A DNA stretch of 64,000 nt from Phallus indusiatus (taxonomy: Eukaryota > Basidiomycota > Agaricomycetes > Phallales > Phallaceae), in contig JAQFWX010000044.1 of NCBI GenBank assembly GCA_027605045.1, positions 268,111-332,110 of the forward strand, read 5' to 3'. Below are positions 47,258-59,815 of this stretch, piece after piece (the stretch's first letter is position 1; every line of letters begins with the position of its first letter). A model generated the notes under the pieces. The model searched no databases. It was not told the DNA's origin and saw only the letters and a list, made by a program, of their open reading frames with translations. Both the position numbers and the translations under genes were made by a program.

Positions 47258-50200
47258 TCAATCGTCTCTAGGTCCGCACTGTGTCCAATTAGTACCGTGT
47301 ACGAAATTTGTGAAATTTAGTTTTGTATAGTTTCGCCCCGGCATATACGCCATGCATGGAAGCCAAAGCCGTTTTCTCGTCTTTCTTGGAACCCAAAACA
47401 AGAGCTCACCCTGCAAGCCCAAAACCCATTCCTCGTCCCGACCCGAATACCATTGATTGTCCGAATTCTTCTTCACGAGAGCAGAAAATGAAGCTTTTTT
47501 CCAGGCCGTTAACGCATAATTTAATGTCTCTGTCTTGTTGTATACAGGTGTTCTGAATGTCTCTTTGAATGAATCGCATTAAATATAGGTGATACTACAC
47601 TTACCCCTCGATATTGGAACCATCGGCGGCGAGCAATGGAGGAGTCCTGTAAAGAGAAAGCATTATCTCACACGTATCCAAGTCCCAGACATAATATCCT
47701 CCACCCAATAGAGCTAATACTAGATGTCTTTTGCTCAAAACTAGGGCTTTTAGGAAGACATTTTCTGGGAATGGAAAATGAATTGTGTTGGTGACCATGT
47801 TTTTGAATTGTATATCCCAGACATCTAGAAGTCCAATATACCCCTCAGAGCTTGCCTTAGATACTATTGTAACACGTTCCGAGTCGTCGGAGAGCCAGAA
47901 GTTAATGACTGGTTGATCTAGCGATGGACCAGCGAGCAAGGTTTCGGTGTCCACGTCGAAGAGTTTGATTTGGCCGCCATCAAGCCATGCCATATACCTC
48001 CCATCATGGGATCGGTGACTTTGATAAATATAGCCCAAGAATGGAATCAAGCCCACTCTTGCTCCCGTTAGATCCAATATTTCGACACCAAGCCTTTTCG
48101 ACATGCATACGAGATGTTCCTTGTTGGCAGAAACGTCAATCGGATATTCGGACTTTGATTTGACTGTAGATATTTCCACCACTCTGTCACCAGTTTCCAG
48201 TTCCCAAACTTTTACTTCAACATCATCAATGCCATGGGTCACAGCAAAGCGAGTACCTCGCACAGGGAGAAGGGAATTCCAGACATACGGCAAACAGATT
48301 GGACCACAAACCAATTGGCGGGTACGACTATCCCATATCGAAATGGTTCTGTCCCATCCAGAAATAAGATAGTCGTCCAACCACAAGAGCTTGCTGAGTG
48401 AATGGGCCGATCCATCTATAATAATCTCGCCTTCTTTTTCATACCAGACACAGAGTCCACGGCCGCTGACGTACGCCACGCGGACATTTTCCTTGTTAGA
48501 ACAAACATCGACAGATCCATAGTAGGGTGGAAGTTCGGCTTCAAAGATCGTTTCCATAGTATCTGAGATCTGGAGGCAGCCCTCATCGAATATCGTGACA
48601 TACTGAAGAATGAGATATGAACCCCGCTGCCAGATTGCCTGCACACGTCGAATTTCATTGCTGTGCGGATGATCCGGTTCTATGGAGTTATCCCATTGTT
48701 GAAGGTAAAGTGTATCAGATGTGTGCAATGCAATTGCTCTGGAATCATGTGAGAACCCTGCGCAGCGCACGAGATTATCTATATAGGATCGACTGATTAA
48801 TTCTCCTGTAGACACACTCCAAATTGAGTATATTCCGGTGGAGGTAGATAGGATATATTGATTATCAGGGGATAGGCAGATGTCTATGAGGGGCGAGCAT
48901 GACCCGTGTTGAATTTCGGAGAATTTATTGTTTGTCTGCAAATTCCAGATCTCTATTGGGCGGTAAAGTTCCCGTTGACTGAATGCAATGTAACTGTTAG
49001 TGAGTGTCAGGCCCTTTAAACGATCGCAGGGAATGACGTGCTGCGTCTGGTTTCTAGTATTCCATAATAACACCCCAACACGGCACGTCCTCGGGCTTCC
49101 AGTATCCAGTCCATGAAAGGCAATCCATTCTCCGTTGGGAGAAATAGCAGGGCACGACGCTACATTTTCGAAGCGTTTGACCACCCGACGACTTGGTCGG
49201 TCAAATACTAGGAGTACTTCCTCTTCCGTCCGCCAAACTATAAATCGCCCGTCCGAAGAGATGGCACAATAACGACACTTGACGTCACCGATTATCTCCT
49301 CATATACCTCTATCTCTGTTTCCTTTGTCCCCGTATTCCATGTCGAGATATTACCGTCCTCAAAACAACAGTAGACCAATTCACCGTCAGGGGAAAATAC
49401 GATGTTGGAAACTTCATGCGAATAAGAACGATGGTTGTAGTAAGTCAGACAACAAACCTCCCTCTCCCCCATTACATAGTTCCACACATCAAAATCACCG
49501 CGCATAATTCCAGTTACAATATATTCGCCTTTCGGTGAAAAAGCAAACTTGATGTCAGCATGAATACCAATATTTGTTCGCATGAGTCCGATTTTGCGTA
49601 AACGGCCGACAGGTTGACCAACATCGAACGTGAACAGCCCAGGATACCTCTCAAGATACTGTCCCGATACAAATGACCTGCGAGGGGCTAGGGGAAGTGC
49701 AGAGATGTAGAGATGTGGAGTGCTTTCTTGGATCATGTCTCCAAAATCAATTACAAACTCCCGTGCATCCATCGCATCCTCAGCCAGCTTACTGTCTGCA
49801 TCCTACCACTTGATCCAGCCATAAAAAATGTACCAAGTAAAGGACCACTCACTTTACACCAATTCACTATTTCTCGCATTGCCACACAATCTTGCTCATC
49901 GTAAACCTTTAACTTTCTTAATAAGCTGAGAGCTTCAAAATAAAACAACAGTTTGTCATTCATCAATGTCCGGACTGCACGAATCATTTCTCCGCTAACA
50001 GGCGAGGACCGGAGATGAAAGGTCCAAAAACGACACGAATACTGCAAATGGAGTGGAATGACTTCCTTGACGCGTGAATCCAAATTGGGCACATCCCGAT
50101 TGCGCCGGTGTGATGTCTCAAGGTTGCAAATGTTGAAGCAGAGCATTCTATTCATCACTTTGAGACAACCCAGAGTCATCTGGCTTTGGTCCGACGTGCC

Positions 50201-53200
50201 GATGTAGTATTCATTTATTGTTTCACCTTCGTCTTTATCAAAGATTGTTTCGGCCTTGAAAAAATCGAATAGCGAAGTGTGAAGAGGTTGTACCGGAGTA
50301 GACTCAGATGAGTCATGAACGCCAGAAAAGAATGAGCCGAACGGGCTGAGTATCGATCTGATATCTTTAATATCCTCAAAGATATTTTGTAGCATGTGAA
50401 CTGAGAGGGGTTTTTTCGCAGTTACAATTGCTCCGACGATTGTCTTGAATCTTTCTTTGAAACTAGGGTACCGCGATTCTGGTTGACTCGATATAATCTG
50501 ATGATATAGCTTGGATAGTGACGAAGAAGAGTTCGACACGCAAGTTTCCCAGTTTTCCTGTATGAGTTCTGGACGTGTGATGGCAGGATTAATGAATCTG
50601 CAAGCTGTCTGAGCCCACTGGAAAAGACCTTGGGCGTTCCAGGCTAGTATACTGCGCCAGTCTTTGTCTATACTGTCCAGAATTGACGATATTGAATCCA
50701 AACGCTTCGAGACATAGGCTTCGATATCACGACGCGTTTCCCAAGCATTGATATCGCCCATCCGTTTACATGAAATATCGGATTTTTGGCATTGGTCCTC
50801 AATGTCTTGTTCAGGGCGGGTGGTGACAATTATACGATAATTCTTCGGAAGCTCGGTCCACCTGCCAAAAAGGATTTCCAGAATCTCCTGGCGCTCATCA
50901 CGACCTCCGCATTCATCCAACGCATCCACGACGACCACAACAGATCCAATCGTTGTCACGCTCTTTGAAGGTTTAAGAACGAGCTCTTCAAACTGCGTTT
51001 CTGCATCCTTCTTCCTCCGAATCGCAGATTTATCGATAACCTTCACTAATTCTCTTCGCCACAGGGTGTCGCTGTCGGCCAGGTCACGGGATATCGTGCT
51101 GAACAGACAATTCCGCCGGTCTGGGAAAGATCTGTTAAAACAAAACATGGATCCAAGTCGGTTCTGTTTTTGGAAAATTTCCGCGATGGTATGTGCCACT
51201 GAGGATTTTCCTACTCCCGCTTGTCCGCTTAGAACCAGAATTTGTGGTAAGCTGTCGTCACTGATCCATTGTATTATACCATTGATCAACGTCCGACGGG
51301 TCCCTGGTAAACACCGTTTCTTAGGGAAATATCCAGCGTCGGGGTCGTAGGGCATTTCTCCAAGCAATGTCAAATCATCTGGTGAGGAATCATGAATTGT
51401 CGACAATAACTCATGAGCTTGATGAATGACGTACTTAGTTCAATGATTTTCTCGGACACACGAAGTGTAACAATGTTACTTTCAATATTGACCGAATCCT
51501 TCAGAGCATTCATGAGGTGGTCGAGCTTGTCGTTAAAATCTTGGATCTTGTCATCTACAGTCCCGGATATTGCCTTAGTTATGTTCTTAACTGGAGTTTC
51601 AATGTCAGATTTATTTGCCCAATTGCGCGAACTTGGAGAAAGACACAACTTGTACTTTCTGCGCTGTATTCTCTGATAAAATATGCGCATTCAATGGTTT
51701 GTTGAACGAGCATGGAAAGTGTCCCAGATTGATATGTGGACTGAATCGTGGACTGGGTCGCAGCAAGCTCGGTAAACCACTTTGCACGCGTAACGTATTC
51801 GTAAACGTCTTTCAATTTTTCACATAACTTTTTGACTTTGTCATCACGATTTTTTTTTGCGATAACAGTCTTGCAAAAAAAATCAATATATAGCCCGTCA
51901 TATCCAAGAGAGAAAAAAGTATGCATTTACCTTTGGAATAACCGATAGAACACTCCACGCTACCTGCGCATATATGTTTACCTTAAAAATTTTTAGAAAA
52001 GGATAAAGGTATGCTGAGTAACGGAACTACCTGGGAAACATTATCCATCACTTTCATAAAAGCTTGAAAAGTATCGAGAAATGATATCCAGGTTGTCTTA
52101 TTATCCATATAGACTTGGGCCGCAGAACTAATAACAGTAGCAGCCTGGGCTGGCGTTCTCGAGTTCGGTAGGCTTTCCAGCCCTGCTGATGCTTGTTTTA
52201 TCATTCTTGAAGCGACGTCAACCTCAAATATTTTCTCGATGTTAAATGTCAGTTGACATTCTTTAGAGACATCTAATTTGCACTGGCCTGCCATAATATT
52301 ATAAATACTAGACTAACAACGGTGTTTTATAATATACCTTACCGAGTTTGCTTTGCATCTCAAATAGGTCAATGACCCGGCGTTTCCATGTGCCAATCGG
52401 ATCGTTTAGCAATTGTCTAGTACGTTGCACAGTGAAAGTCAAGATAGTCTCGTCAGGAATACCGCCGGCACTGAATCGCGACGTAAAATCAAAAATCTGA
52501 AAAGATTACAATCTCTAACATACAAAATGAAAGATTCGTTCCAGGTTACGTGATTGTCGTTCCCGGTCCTATCCGCGCTTTTTGAAGCCTTTATACTGTC
52601 TTTGGTGCCGCACTTGATCACTATCTCGAAATTCAGACTCTTGATATTCAGGCTGTTTTTCAACGGAGGATTAAGCAACCAAAGACCTTTATTCAGAGAA
52701 ATCCGAGATGAGATGAAGTCTTTGAATTGAGATTCCTAAACTCACCAGATATTTCTATACCGTCCGTTGAAACAATCATACTAGTTGCGTTTGGGGGAAG
52801 ACTGCTGTTTTCATCATCAAGGGTACAATTCTAAATGAATCGCTTGAGTATAATATGTATGACAAACAGTGAGAGGGCAGACAAGATCATCATTGGAAGA
52901 CTGCGAGACTAGTTCGTTCGTCTGTCTGTGAATCGCGTCATCTTCCCTCATAGTAACGTCATCCTGGTTTAAAAAAGATTGTTTCGTACAGTGTACAGTG
53001 TAATAAACTACGGATGGAAACACTTACAGGTTCCGCTGAAACGTCCCGACCCAGGTCCGAAGTTGCAGATGTATGATTAATCCCATGATCGCCTGCATTC
53101 AAACGACGACGCTTGTGACCACGGTCATGGTTTTCGGCCATATCATTTCGCGGATGATACCACTCATGATCTTGTTGGGATAGCTCACAATCCTCCTGAT

Positions 53201-53288
53201 GTACTATTAGACTCTCCGAGTCGGCTGTGGCAGGTTCGTGTCGACTACCGGTCCTGGCAGAAAGCCTCGGTGAATTAACATGGTCCAT
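47258..53288 (-). CDS. NLR5: C2-like/NACHT/WD40 NLR, type B
   Basis: Exons on the minus strand: 53288-53028, 52963-52827, 52780-52746, 52686-52343, 52287-52031, 51981-51931, 51869-51650, 51590-51435, 51378-49853, 49802-47605 and 47552-47258. The start is MDHVNSPRLSART, then an acidic/His-rich exon with KRRR, the C2-like part (FEIVIKCGT, VTWNESFILYV), linker, NACHT (SGQAGVGKSS, VVVDALDECG), WD40 repeats starting MDAREFVIDFGD, and the terminal exon GELLFWVP...FVHGTNWTQC. The C2 exon has the same frame change after FILYV as NLR3. In the last third of the NACHT exon several positions agree with type A copies (FWTFHLRSSPVSGE), so the gene is probably mosaic. It is the oldest-looking type B copy, with the most differences from NLR1 and NLR3. 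Confidence 0.85.
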
Positions 53289-54489
53289 CGGGTCTAACAA
53301 TTCATAATATCAGAGCTCGTAGTGAAATATGTGCCATAGGACACATACCGTGATTCACAGGGATACTTCGTGCAGGTTCGTGTGTGGGGATTTTATATAC
53401 TATTTATACTTCTTGTCTCGTTGTTTGAATAATCTAATCTTTATTGATCAAACTTCGTAGCCAACAGATGATTTCTGTAACCAGTGCTACCCAGTGGTGC
53501 TGAAGGAGAAAGGTTCCGGTCCGAACCTGTGTAATCAGCAAGCCACTGATCATTGACGAGGGTCGAAAGGTGTTGGTCCGCCGCGCACTTCGTTCAGCTT
53601 ACTTTAAGAACATTGACCAGTTGACAAGCAAGTCCTAGTAGTGCCCATTTCATTATCTGCGACGAAGGCAACGCCCTCGTTTTCTGAGAGACAGATAAAA
53701 CGTCTCACGTCGTTCGTGCTGTGTCCTTCTGAACCAGACGCGGCTAACATTCCCCCCGATCCGCCGAAAAGCCGCAGTGACATCTTTCCACATCAATTTC
53801 GAAGAGCTAGACATAGGGGGATGCGACGACTGTGTAAAAATAGATTTTGGCTGTGAGTGTCCAAGCAGGTGTGAGTTTTGGAACCGGTCTTCGTGCCATG
53901 GACCATGGTACACCAACACACCAACACCACACACGACCGAGAATCAATGTGTATAACGTAAAAGGTCTATTTAATGAGATTTGTCAAGTACTTATTTGAA
54001 GAAAAAAAAACAAAAAAGGGAAACGCACAGGTAAACCTTCATACTTCCACGTTATCATGAACTAGCTCAATATGGCCTTTTGGAGGTTTGACCTAATTGG
54101 GGTGCCACAATGTCGCTAGCAATCCCATACATAATCATACATCCAAGTGCCTTGGTGAAAATTCCATTCGCAAGGTGTGAAAACAAGTGAATTTGGATAG
54201 AGTCGCGCGTGAGTTTGACCAGTTTCATAATGTGTAATTCTACAAAGCAATTACGGTTAGAAGGCGTTCACGTAACACAAGATGTACTTGCATATTTGGC
54301 CACAAGAGGACACGTCTCGACTCTCCCAATGACTTTCCTTTCGAATATTTTTTTCATCGATTCTTAACGTACAAAGAGAGCGCAATTATTTTGCCTTGTT
54401 TCATAACAGACGTAAATGCTGAATGTCTTGTGAGCGAGGTATCGAAGTCCTTTTCCATTTGCTGAGTTCACAATCACTACAAACACGAA
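53289..54489. repeat. 5' flank of NLR5, diverged copy
   Basis: Related to 2889-4560 and 32141-33780 but with deletions. An open minus-strand stretch (53934-53653) corresponds in part to the 3673-3275 region without keeping its frame. Promoter region of NLR5; no gene is recognised. Confidence 0.55.
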
Positions 54490-54935
54490 ATCCTAAGGCC
54501 TAATAACCAAATAAAAGTCCTCTCGTCAATGTAGGGGGAATGGAGAGACGAATGACCTTGAGCCGATTACGTCATCGACTCGTCTAAATTCCACCCTACG
54601 GTCATCGGAGTGTCCAGCAGCCTCAGGCTGATGCTCAGCGAACAAAGAAGTAAGACAAACTTTTGTTTTATATCTAGTCTCAAATACTATATCGATATTT
54701 TTACTCCTGGAATCAGACACAGGCCCCAACTCAGATTGGACTAAAATTCGCAGTCAAGATAGGATTTAATATTTATTTTCACGACTGTACGCGAAGCTAC
54801 AAATGGCGATGGCTTGTTGCTTAACATGCTAAAATGTGCGTGCATTATTTCATTATATTTCACCTTTTCTCAACCCTCCAATTTGCTCCTAACGAAAATG
54901 TATTCTGCGGGATTCTCTGAAGCCTCGTCGAATAC
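54490..54935. repeat. Intergenic module P/Q, copy 5 of 5, truncated
   Basis: Keeps the cagattggactaaaattcgc stretch near 54733 and cctcgtcgaata near 54920, then switches abruptly to the pseudogene shared with 8.3 kb. It is the last sign of the NLR unit and marks the right edge of the cluster. Confidence 0.6.
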
Positions 54936-55240
54936 GGGGAACACCAGCGTCCGGAATCTGTAAGATCTCAGAAATTACTTTTTTTGAAGCTTTCATTTAC
55001 ACGCATTAATTTCTAACCGCCTTAGCTAGTTATTTTTTTATCAAATGTTCCTGTCTACATATCCGCGTCTGGAAAGAGGTACATTAGAACGCGCCCGGTT
55101 GCGAGAGATAGCTTTAACAAAGGAACCGGATTTTGCTCAAATGTTGCAAGAAACAACTCGTGGGGATCCTTAATAGTCCATCCAAGATGTTGAATAATAA
55201 ATAAGTAAGAATCGCACATGTTGTCCGACAAAACGATACA
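54936..55240 (+). pseudogene. Decayed gene fragment, copy 2 (LERGTLERARLREIAL tail)
   Basis: Matches 8345-8640. The tail reads FLSTYPRLERGTLERARL and then REIALTKEP, with a stop near 55170. The upstream membrane-like part is replaced by stop-rich sequence. Function unknown. Confidence 0.4.
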
Positions 55241-56499
55241 GGCCTACTTGGGGAACTGCTAGTGCAAAACATGGAGCGTTGGGCACTCAATGAGTCCTCC
55301 AGAAACCGAAATCCCAAAGCATGCTACATACTTCACGAACATGCTCACGCTATTTTTAAATCTCCTTAAGCACAACATTATCGTGTCAACCGGCTCTTGC
55401 TCCAATGGCATAATGCTCGCAAGACCTTGAGCCCATTCCATGAAGGTTCAGTTTCTCAAGCGTATGTTTTTTTTTTTCGTCAGTCATTGCCAAAGTAAGT
55501 AAGTGGGGTTAGGTACTTTATTTAGTCGTATTTACGTATACAATGACATACACCGGTAGTTTTTACAATTTACTTTGCGTGCCCTCCTTAAAAGTCAATG
55601 CTTCGAATATGGCTTTTGTTAGTTGAGTAGGCGCAAGTTGCACAATCTAAAGAAATAAGTAGTACTTGGTTATGGAATGTTAATACAGTAATCGTCTAGA
55701 AACACTCACAAGGTGCCCGACACCTTCAAGTCGCTGATGGAAACCACTCTCCGTTCAGTTGTAGGATCAGTCGCACGCCTTTGGTAGCGCTAACGACGTG
55801 TGTACCTTGCACCATATCGTCAAATGCATCTCATATGACATGGGCAGGTGACCGAGCGCATATAACCGCCAGATATTGGAACGTTCGACAGAAAGCGACA
55901 CGATCGTAATAAGAAGCCTGCATTTCAAAAACCAGCGTTTTAATAACGGACTCGGATTGATGACGCATCTTAGACTGACAACCTCTTGTGGCTTGGGACA
56001 AGGAGTCAAACTTGATGACACCTCGTTCGACAGGATAAATCGTCGTCGGAAGCTCACGAACCCCGAATTTCTACAAACGTTGAATGTAAGGCATCAGAAA
56101 CAAAAACTAACTAGCAATGGTAAAATAAGGACATAAGGACACCAAGTAAAGATCAATAACTTGCTTGTCCCACGCTTGAAACACACTCTTGAATGGGTGC
56201 GTAGTTCCGATGCCATACCAAAGCTCGACCAGATGTCGTAGCGTTTGCTGGGAGATATGTATATTTCGCCATACTCAATAGTGAACCGCCACAGGTAACT
56301 TTGGAGACAGTATCATGGGTTCGAATTAAACAAATTCTGGCACGTGAGGATACGTTCCCGTCAGTGTCTTAGAGGCCAAAAAGTAATTCGTTTCAGCAAA
56401 TGCATTCATGATTCATGACCCAACAGGTAAAATGGATTCCAGGGCTGTAATAAATAAACATACAAACACGCTGCACCCGTCGATGGCCGACTGCAATGA
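55241..56499. other. Intergenic DNA, nothing recognised
   Basis: About 1.25 kb between the NLR cluster and the second secreted-protein block. Only short frames on both strands, without domains or repeats of other parts of the window. Confidence 0.5.
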
Positions 56500-57715
56500 G
56501 ACGATGGTTGGAGAAATCAATTTTTTAATTCCCAGTGGGGAACAGGTATAAGGCCTTGAAATTGTCATGCTTGCTACTCTAAATACACTGAACCCTTTAC
56601 TGTCGGTGAAGGTAATAAGTCCAGTATCTTCACCTGATATTGAGGATAAATTTTTGAACAGCCTTACAGATTTGGAAACGGGAAGACCCCTGTGATGAAA
56701 AATCATAAACCGAAGATTCTGCTGTCTGTCATTGTGATTGACAGCGATTACGAGGGCGGGGTTTCGAAGTGGGCAGGCGGCGAACAAACCTCGAGTGTAA
56801 TTACCCCTCGTACTGTCTTTGAACTATAATTCCGTAATTCTGACGAATTCCAATACGTATACTCCTCCAGGCTTGGGAGCCGCTACGTGGCCGTTTGCAC
56901 GGTGTGATTGTCAGGACTCAAAAGTCGGCTCAGGCAGGATACTAGAGCACGGGAGCTCTGGAGTCCACACTGAATATGACAATATCATGTGATGACTTGA
57001 TGTGACGATGTTCGAGAAGATCAACCTAGGTTTGCGCTTTTCAAGACTTGCGAAAAAGTTTGAAAACATGGTACGTACTATAGTGTAGAATCCTCTTCGT
57101 ATCAACTTGTAAACATATTCTCTTAGTAGAATTTATTCCTTCGTTACCTGTAAGGATGGATGTGCATGCTATTCTGAAGCGATTTGACTACGAAAATCTT
57201 TTGAGTCAAACTCTGAAGCCAGTGAAGCTGAATTTTATCATTTTTGGAACATGTTCTTGTAATAACTTGAGATACAACTGAATTCTTGATGAAATACTTG
57301 TGGTTAGCATAGTCGCGCCCTCGGGTCTCAGAAACTCAGAATTTCGGTACCGAGAATAATGGGGGTCGTGTAATGAAAGCCTCAAGCTGAAGCTGAACCC
57401 GAAGGAACCATCACCAATTATAGCAAGTTCAAACGATGGTTTTGGACGCACCCGCTGCACTCGTACATCGAAGACAATGCATATACGTTTGTGACGGTTG
57501 GCGTGTGGGTGTGAAACTGAAAATTTAAATGACCAGTGGCTTGTTCCAACACAACTCGAAACAATCTGAGATTTCAATCGACGCCTTTGTTGCTTTTGTT
57601 GAAGAAATCAGCTGACAAGCCTCCGTTGATATAGGGAACTGGAAAAATCTCTGTTGAGAATAATCAGTCTCATCTGAACAAGCAGATGAGTCTAATTCGA
57701 CTTAGACTCGGTTCG

Positions 57716-57726
57716 GCTCGTGCTTG
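57716..57726. other. Empty LINE insertion site
   Basis: gctcgtgcttg followed by aggcctcattgcatacctct is the uninterrupted counterpart of the LINE-filled site at 18386-19603. It shows which copy is ancestral at this position. Confidence 0.8.
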
Positions 57727-58205
57727 AGGCCTCATTGCATACCTCTCAATTGACACGGTCGCAACCATCAGATGACCATCCTGCATCATCAATGCATCAC
57801 GGATGACTGTGCGTGCTGAGCTCGAGACTTCAAAAGGAGTCCGATATTAGTCATGTACCGCGGACACTTCCGAGTCCGTCGGACAGGCAGTCATGCCAGA
57901 CCAGACCAGATATGATTGTTGAGTCTACCAACGAAATACTTGGTTCTAGGTTCCTATGCAATGTAACACAACCGTGACAATGTATTCGAAAGTTCGATCT
58001 GGTAGAGTTAACATTGACACTTCAAAACAGGAAGCATGAATACCAATGGGGAAGCCTTATTAGTTTCGGTATAAAGGTCGCAGATGGCATAATGCTAAGG
58101 GACAGAATGGGCTTGCAAACCTGTAAATTCAGTTCCAGCTTGATACGAGGAATTTAGAGCTAATCGCACTTGAGCAAGATACTAAGATTAGATTCCTCCA
58201 CAACA

Positions 58206-58213
58206 TATAAAAA
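58206..58213 (+). promoter_or_regulatory. TATA box of secreted-protein gene 2
   Basis: tataaaaa, 54 bp upstream of the start codon at 58260, with the same spacing and flanks as in copy 1. Confidence 0.7.
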
Positions 58214-58259
58214 GCCACTGCACTCAGCTAAATTATCATTCACTATTTACTCTTAAACC

Positions 58260-58526
58260 ATGGTCAAACAGACTCTATATGCCTTCTCTCTTGCTTTACT
58301 CGCTCTCACCCTTCCCTCCATTTGTGCTTTACCAGGTGGTCTGGATGTCAAAACCGACTTGACAAGTGAGCTTTACTGCAACCAGAGTGGTCTTCGACCT
58401 ATTAATGCCGTTCATTAGATGTAAAGCTAGATTTTCATAAAAACAGAGGAGCCAGGTCTGACGGCGATTCGCGAGGGTGCACGCCACCAGGGTTATCGGA
58501 CCGTGAAGTCAGTCCTGCAGATATAG
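58260..58526 (+). CDS. Small secreted protein, copy 2
   Basis: Two exons, 58260-58365 and 58447-58526, with an 81-nt intron, give 61 residues. The signal peptide is MVKQ, an Ala/Leu-rich core, then SICA before LPGG, a better cleavage site than in copy 1 (SIWA). The mature part reads KTDLTKEPGLTAIREGARHQ and ends RTVKSVLQI. Compared with copy 1 it lacks two codons in exon 2 and has several replacement changes, all without loss of frame. There are no cysteines in the mature part and no known domain. Expression and secretion are predictions only. Confidence 0.65.
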
Positions 58527-59746
58527 GTTGCCATGCTTTGATTGAAAGCTTGCCTGGGTGGACTGGATCCGAGTCGGACAGCTTCAACTGTACGCTTCAT
58601 TTTCTCATCAGTAAGGGTATCTCGCTAACGAGCGCATTAGCCATATGACTGGAAAGCTGTCGTCTCGTTGGATGGGCTGATTAAACTGAACTTTTAGGTC
58701 AATTTGGGAGGTTTGCGGTTATGTATAAAAGTTTTTCATACATGCGCGTGTACACCAGGTACCACCTGCAAGAACATACTAGCGAATTAGAAAGTTTATT
58801 TTTTCTCTCTAAGAGCTCGATACGCACCATGTTAAAGGGAAGATACAAAAACAGTCAAAGGGATTGGTTACCGGGTATTTGTTTGATATTGGCAATCAGG
58901 CTCAAGTATGCCAGAAATAGGAATTTCTAGCTCGTTATTCAAGTTCATGACAGCGCGATAAATTTTGGCAAATTGTCCAGCGAACTGAAGATTTGCAAAA
59001 CAGTGACAACAAGCTTGGACAAACTTAAATCGAAAGTGCGCATTATGAGAAGGGGACAGAAATATTACGGCTGAGCGACACCCGCTCACAACTGGATGGT
59101 ATCGATACACTTCCAGATGACGCGACAGTACCGCAGGTTTGAAAATGTTCAACGCGACTTGTCCAGCTCGACCTGCCCCACTTTATTTCCAAAACCAATC
59201 CTGTTCCACTGTTGTTGCACCCTGAGTTCAGGCGGGACAACAGGAAGGGCCTAGCCTTATGCTGGATTGTGGATAGGGTGCTTTCGGGTGAAGAGGCTGG
59301 GGCAGCGTGCAGCATGCAAGTGCAGGGGGATTTCAACAGCGTAAGATTACTTCTTCCTGCCCAGTATCTGGACGCAAGTATTAATTTTCTAGAAGAATTG
59401 GTTACGTTATTCTGTTTTGCCTTGATTGAATTTGCCCACCTTATGTATGTCCTGTTTGCACATTGGCCCAGTACAAGTGAATGATCCAAATACAATCAAC
59501 ATTTGTGTGCTGAGCACTATTTATATTTAAATGATAATACATTATGCATTAGTAGTCACTGCCCCAGTGCCCAAATTTCAAGTTGCTGTGTGCGTGTTCG
59601 TCTTGTACCCTTCATCCCAAATATCGCTTGGGTTATTTAATTCACATTCTTCGGGAAAAAAATACTTGCAAGTGAATTTGAAAAAAACTCCTTGAGCATA
59701 TGGGCACCAGGGCTTGGATCAAGGTCAAGGGTAAACGGCCTGTTAG

Positions 59747-59753
59747 TATAAAT
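59747..59753 (+). promoter_or_regulatory. TATA-like box upstream of the aminotransferase gene
   Basis: tataaat about 69 bp before the start codon at 59816. The 300 bp before it show no other recognised signal. Confidence 0.4.
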
Positions 59754-59815
59754 TCACAGCGCTAAACCCGCTGTTCTTTGCGGGACCAGTCCAGTGACTT
59801 GAACGGGCTGCCGTT

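Larger units (their letters stand above)
56500..59500. repeat. Duplicated secreted-protein block, copy 2 (no LINE)
   Basis: Collinear with 17741-21500 apart from the LINE. Two minus-strand frames (56787-56413 and 57577-57206) are open here, but the counterparts in the other copy contain stops, so I do not call them genes. The block ends near the promoter of the aminotransferase gene. Confidence 0.7.

Noticed and set aside
56413..57577. Two minus-strand frames of 124 and 123 codons
   Set aside because: The collinear copy at 17.7-18.3 kb has stops and shifts in both frames, and no domain is visible.
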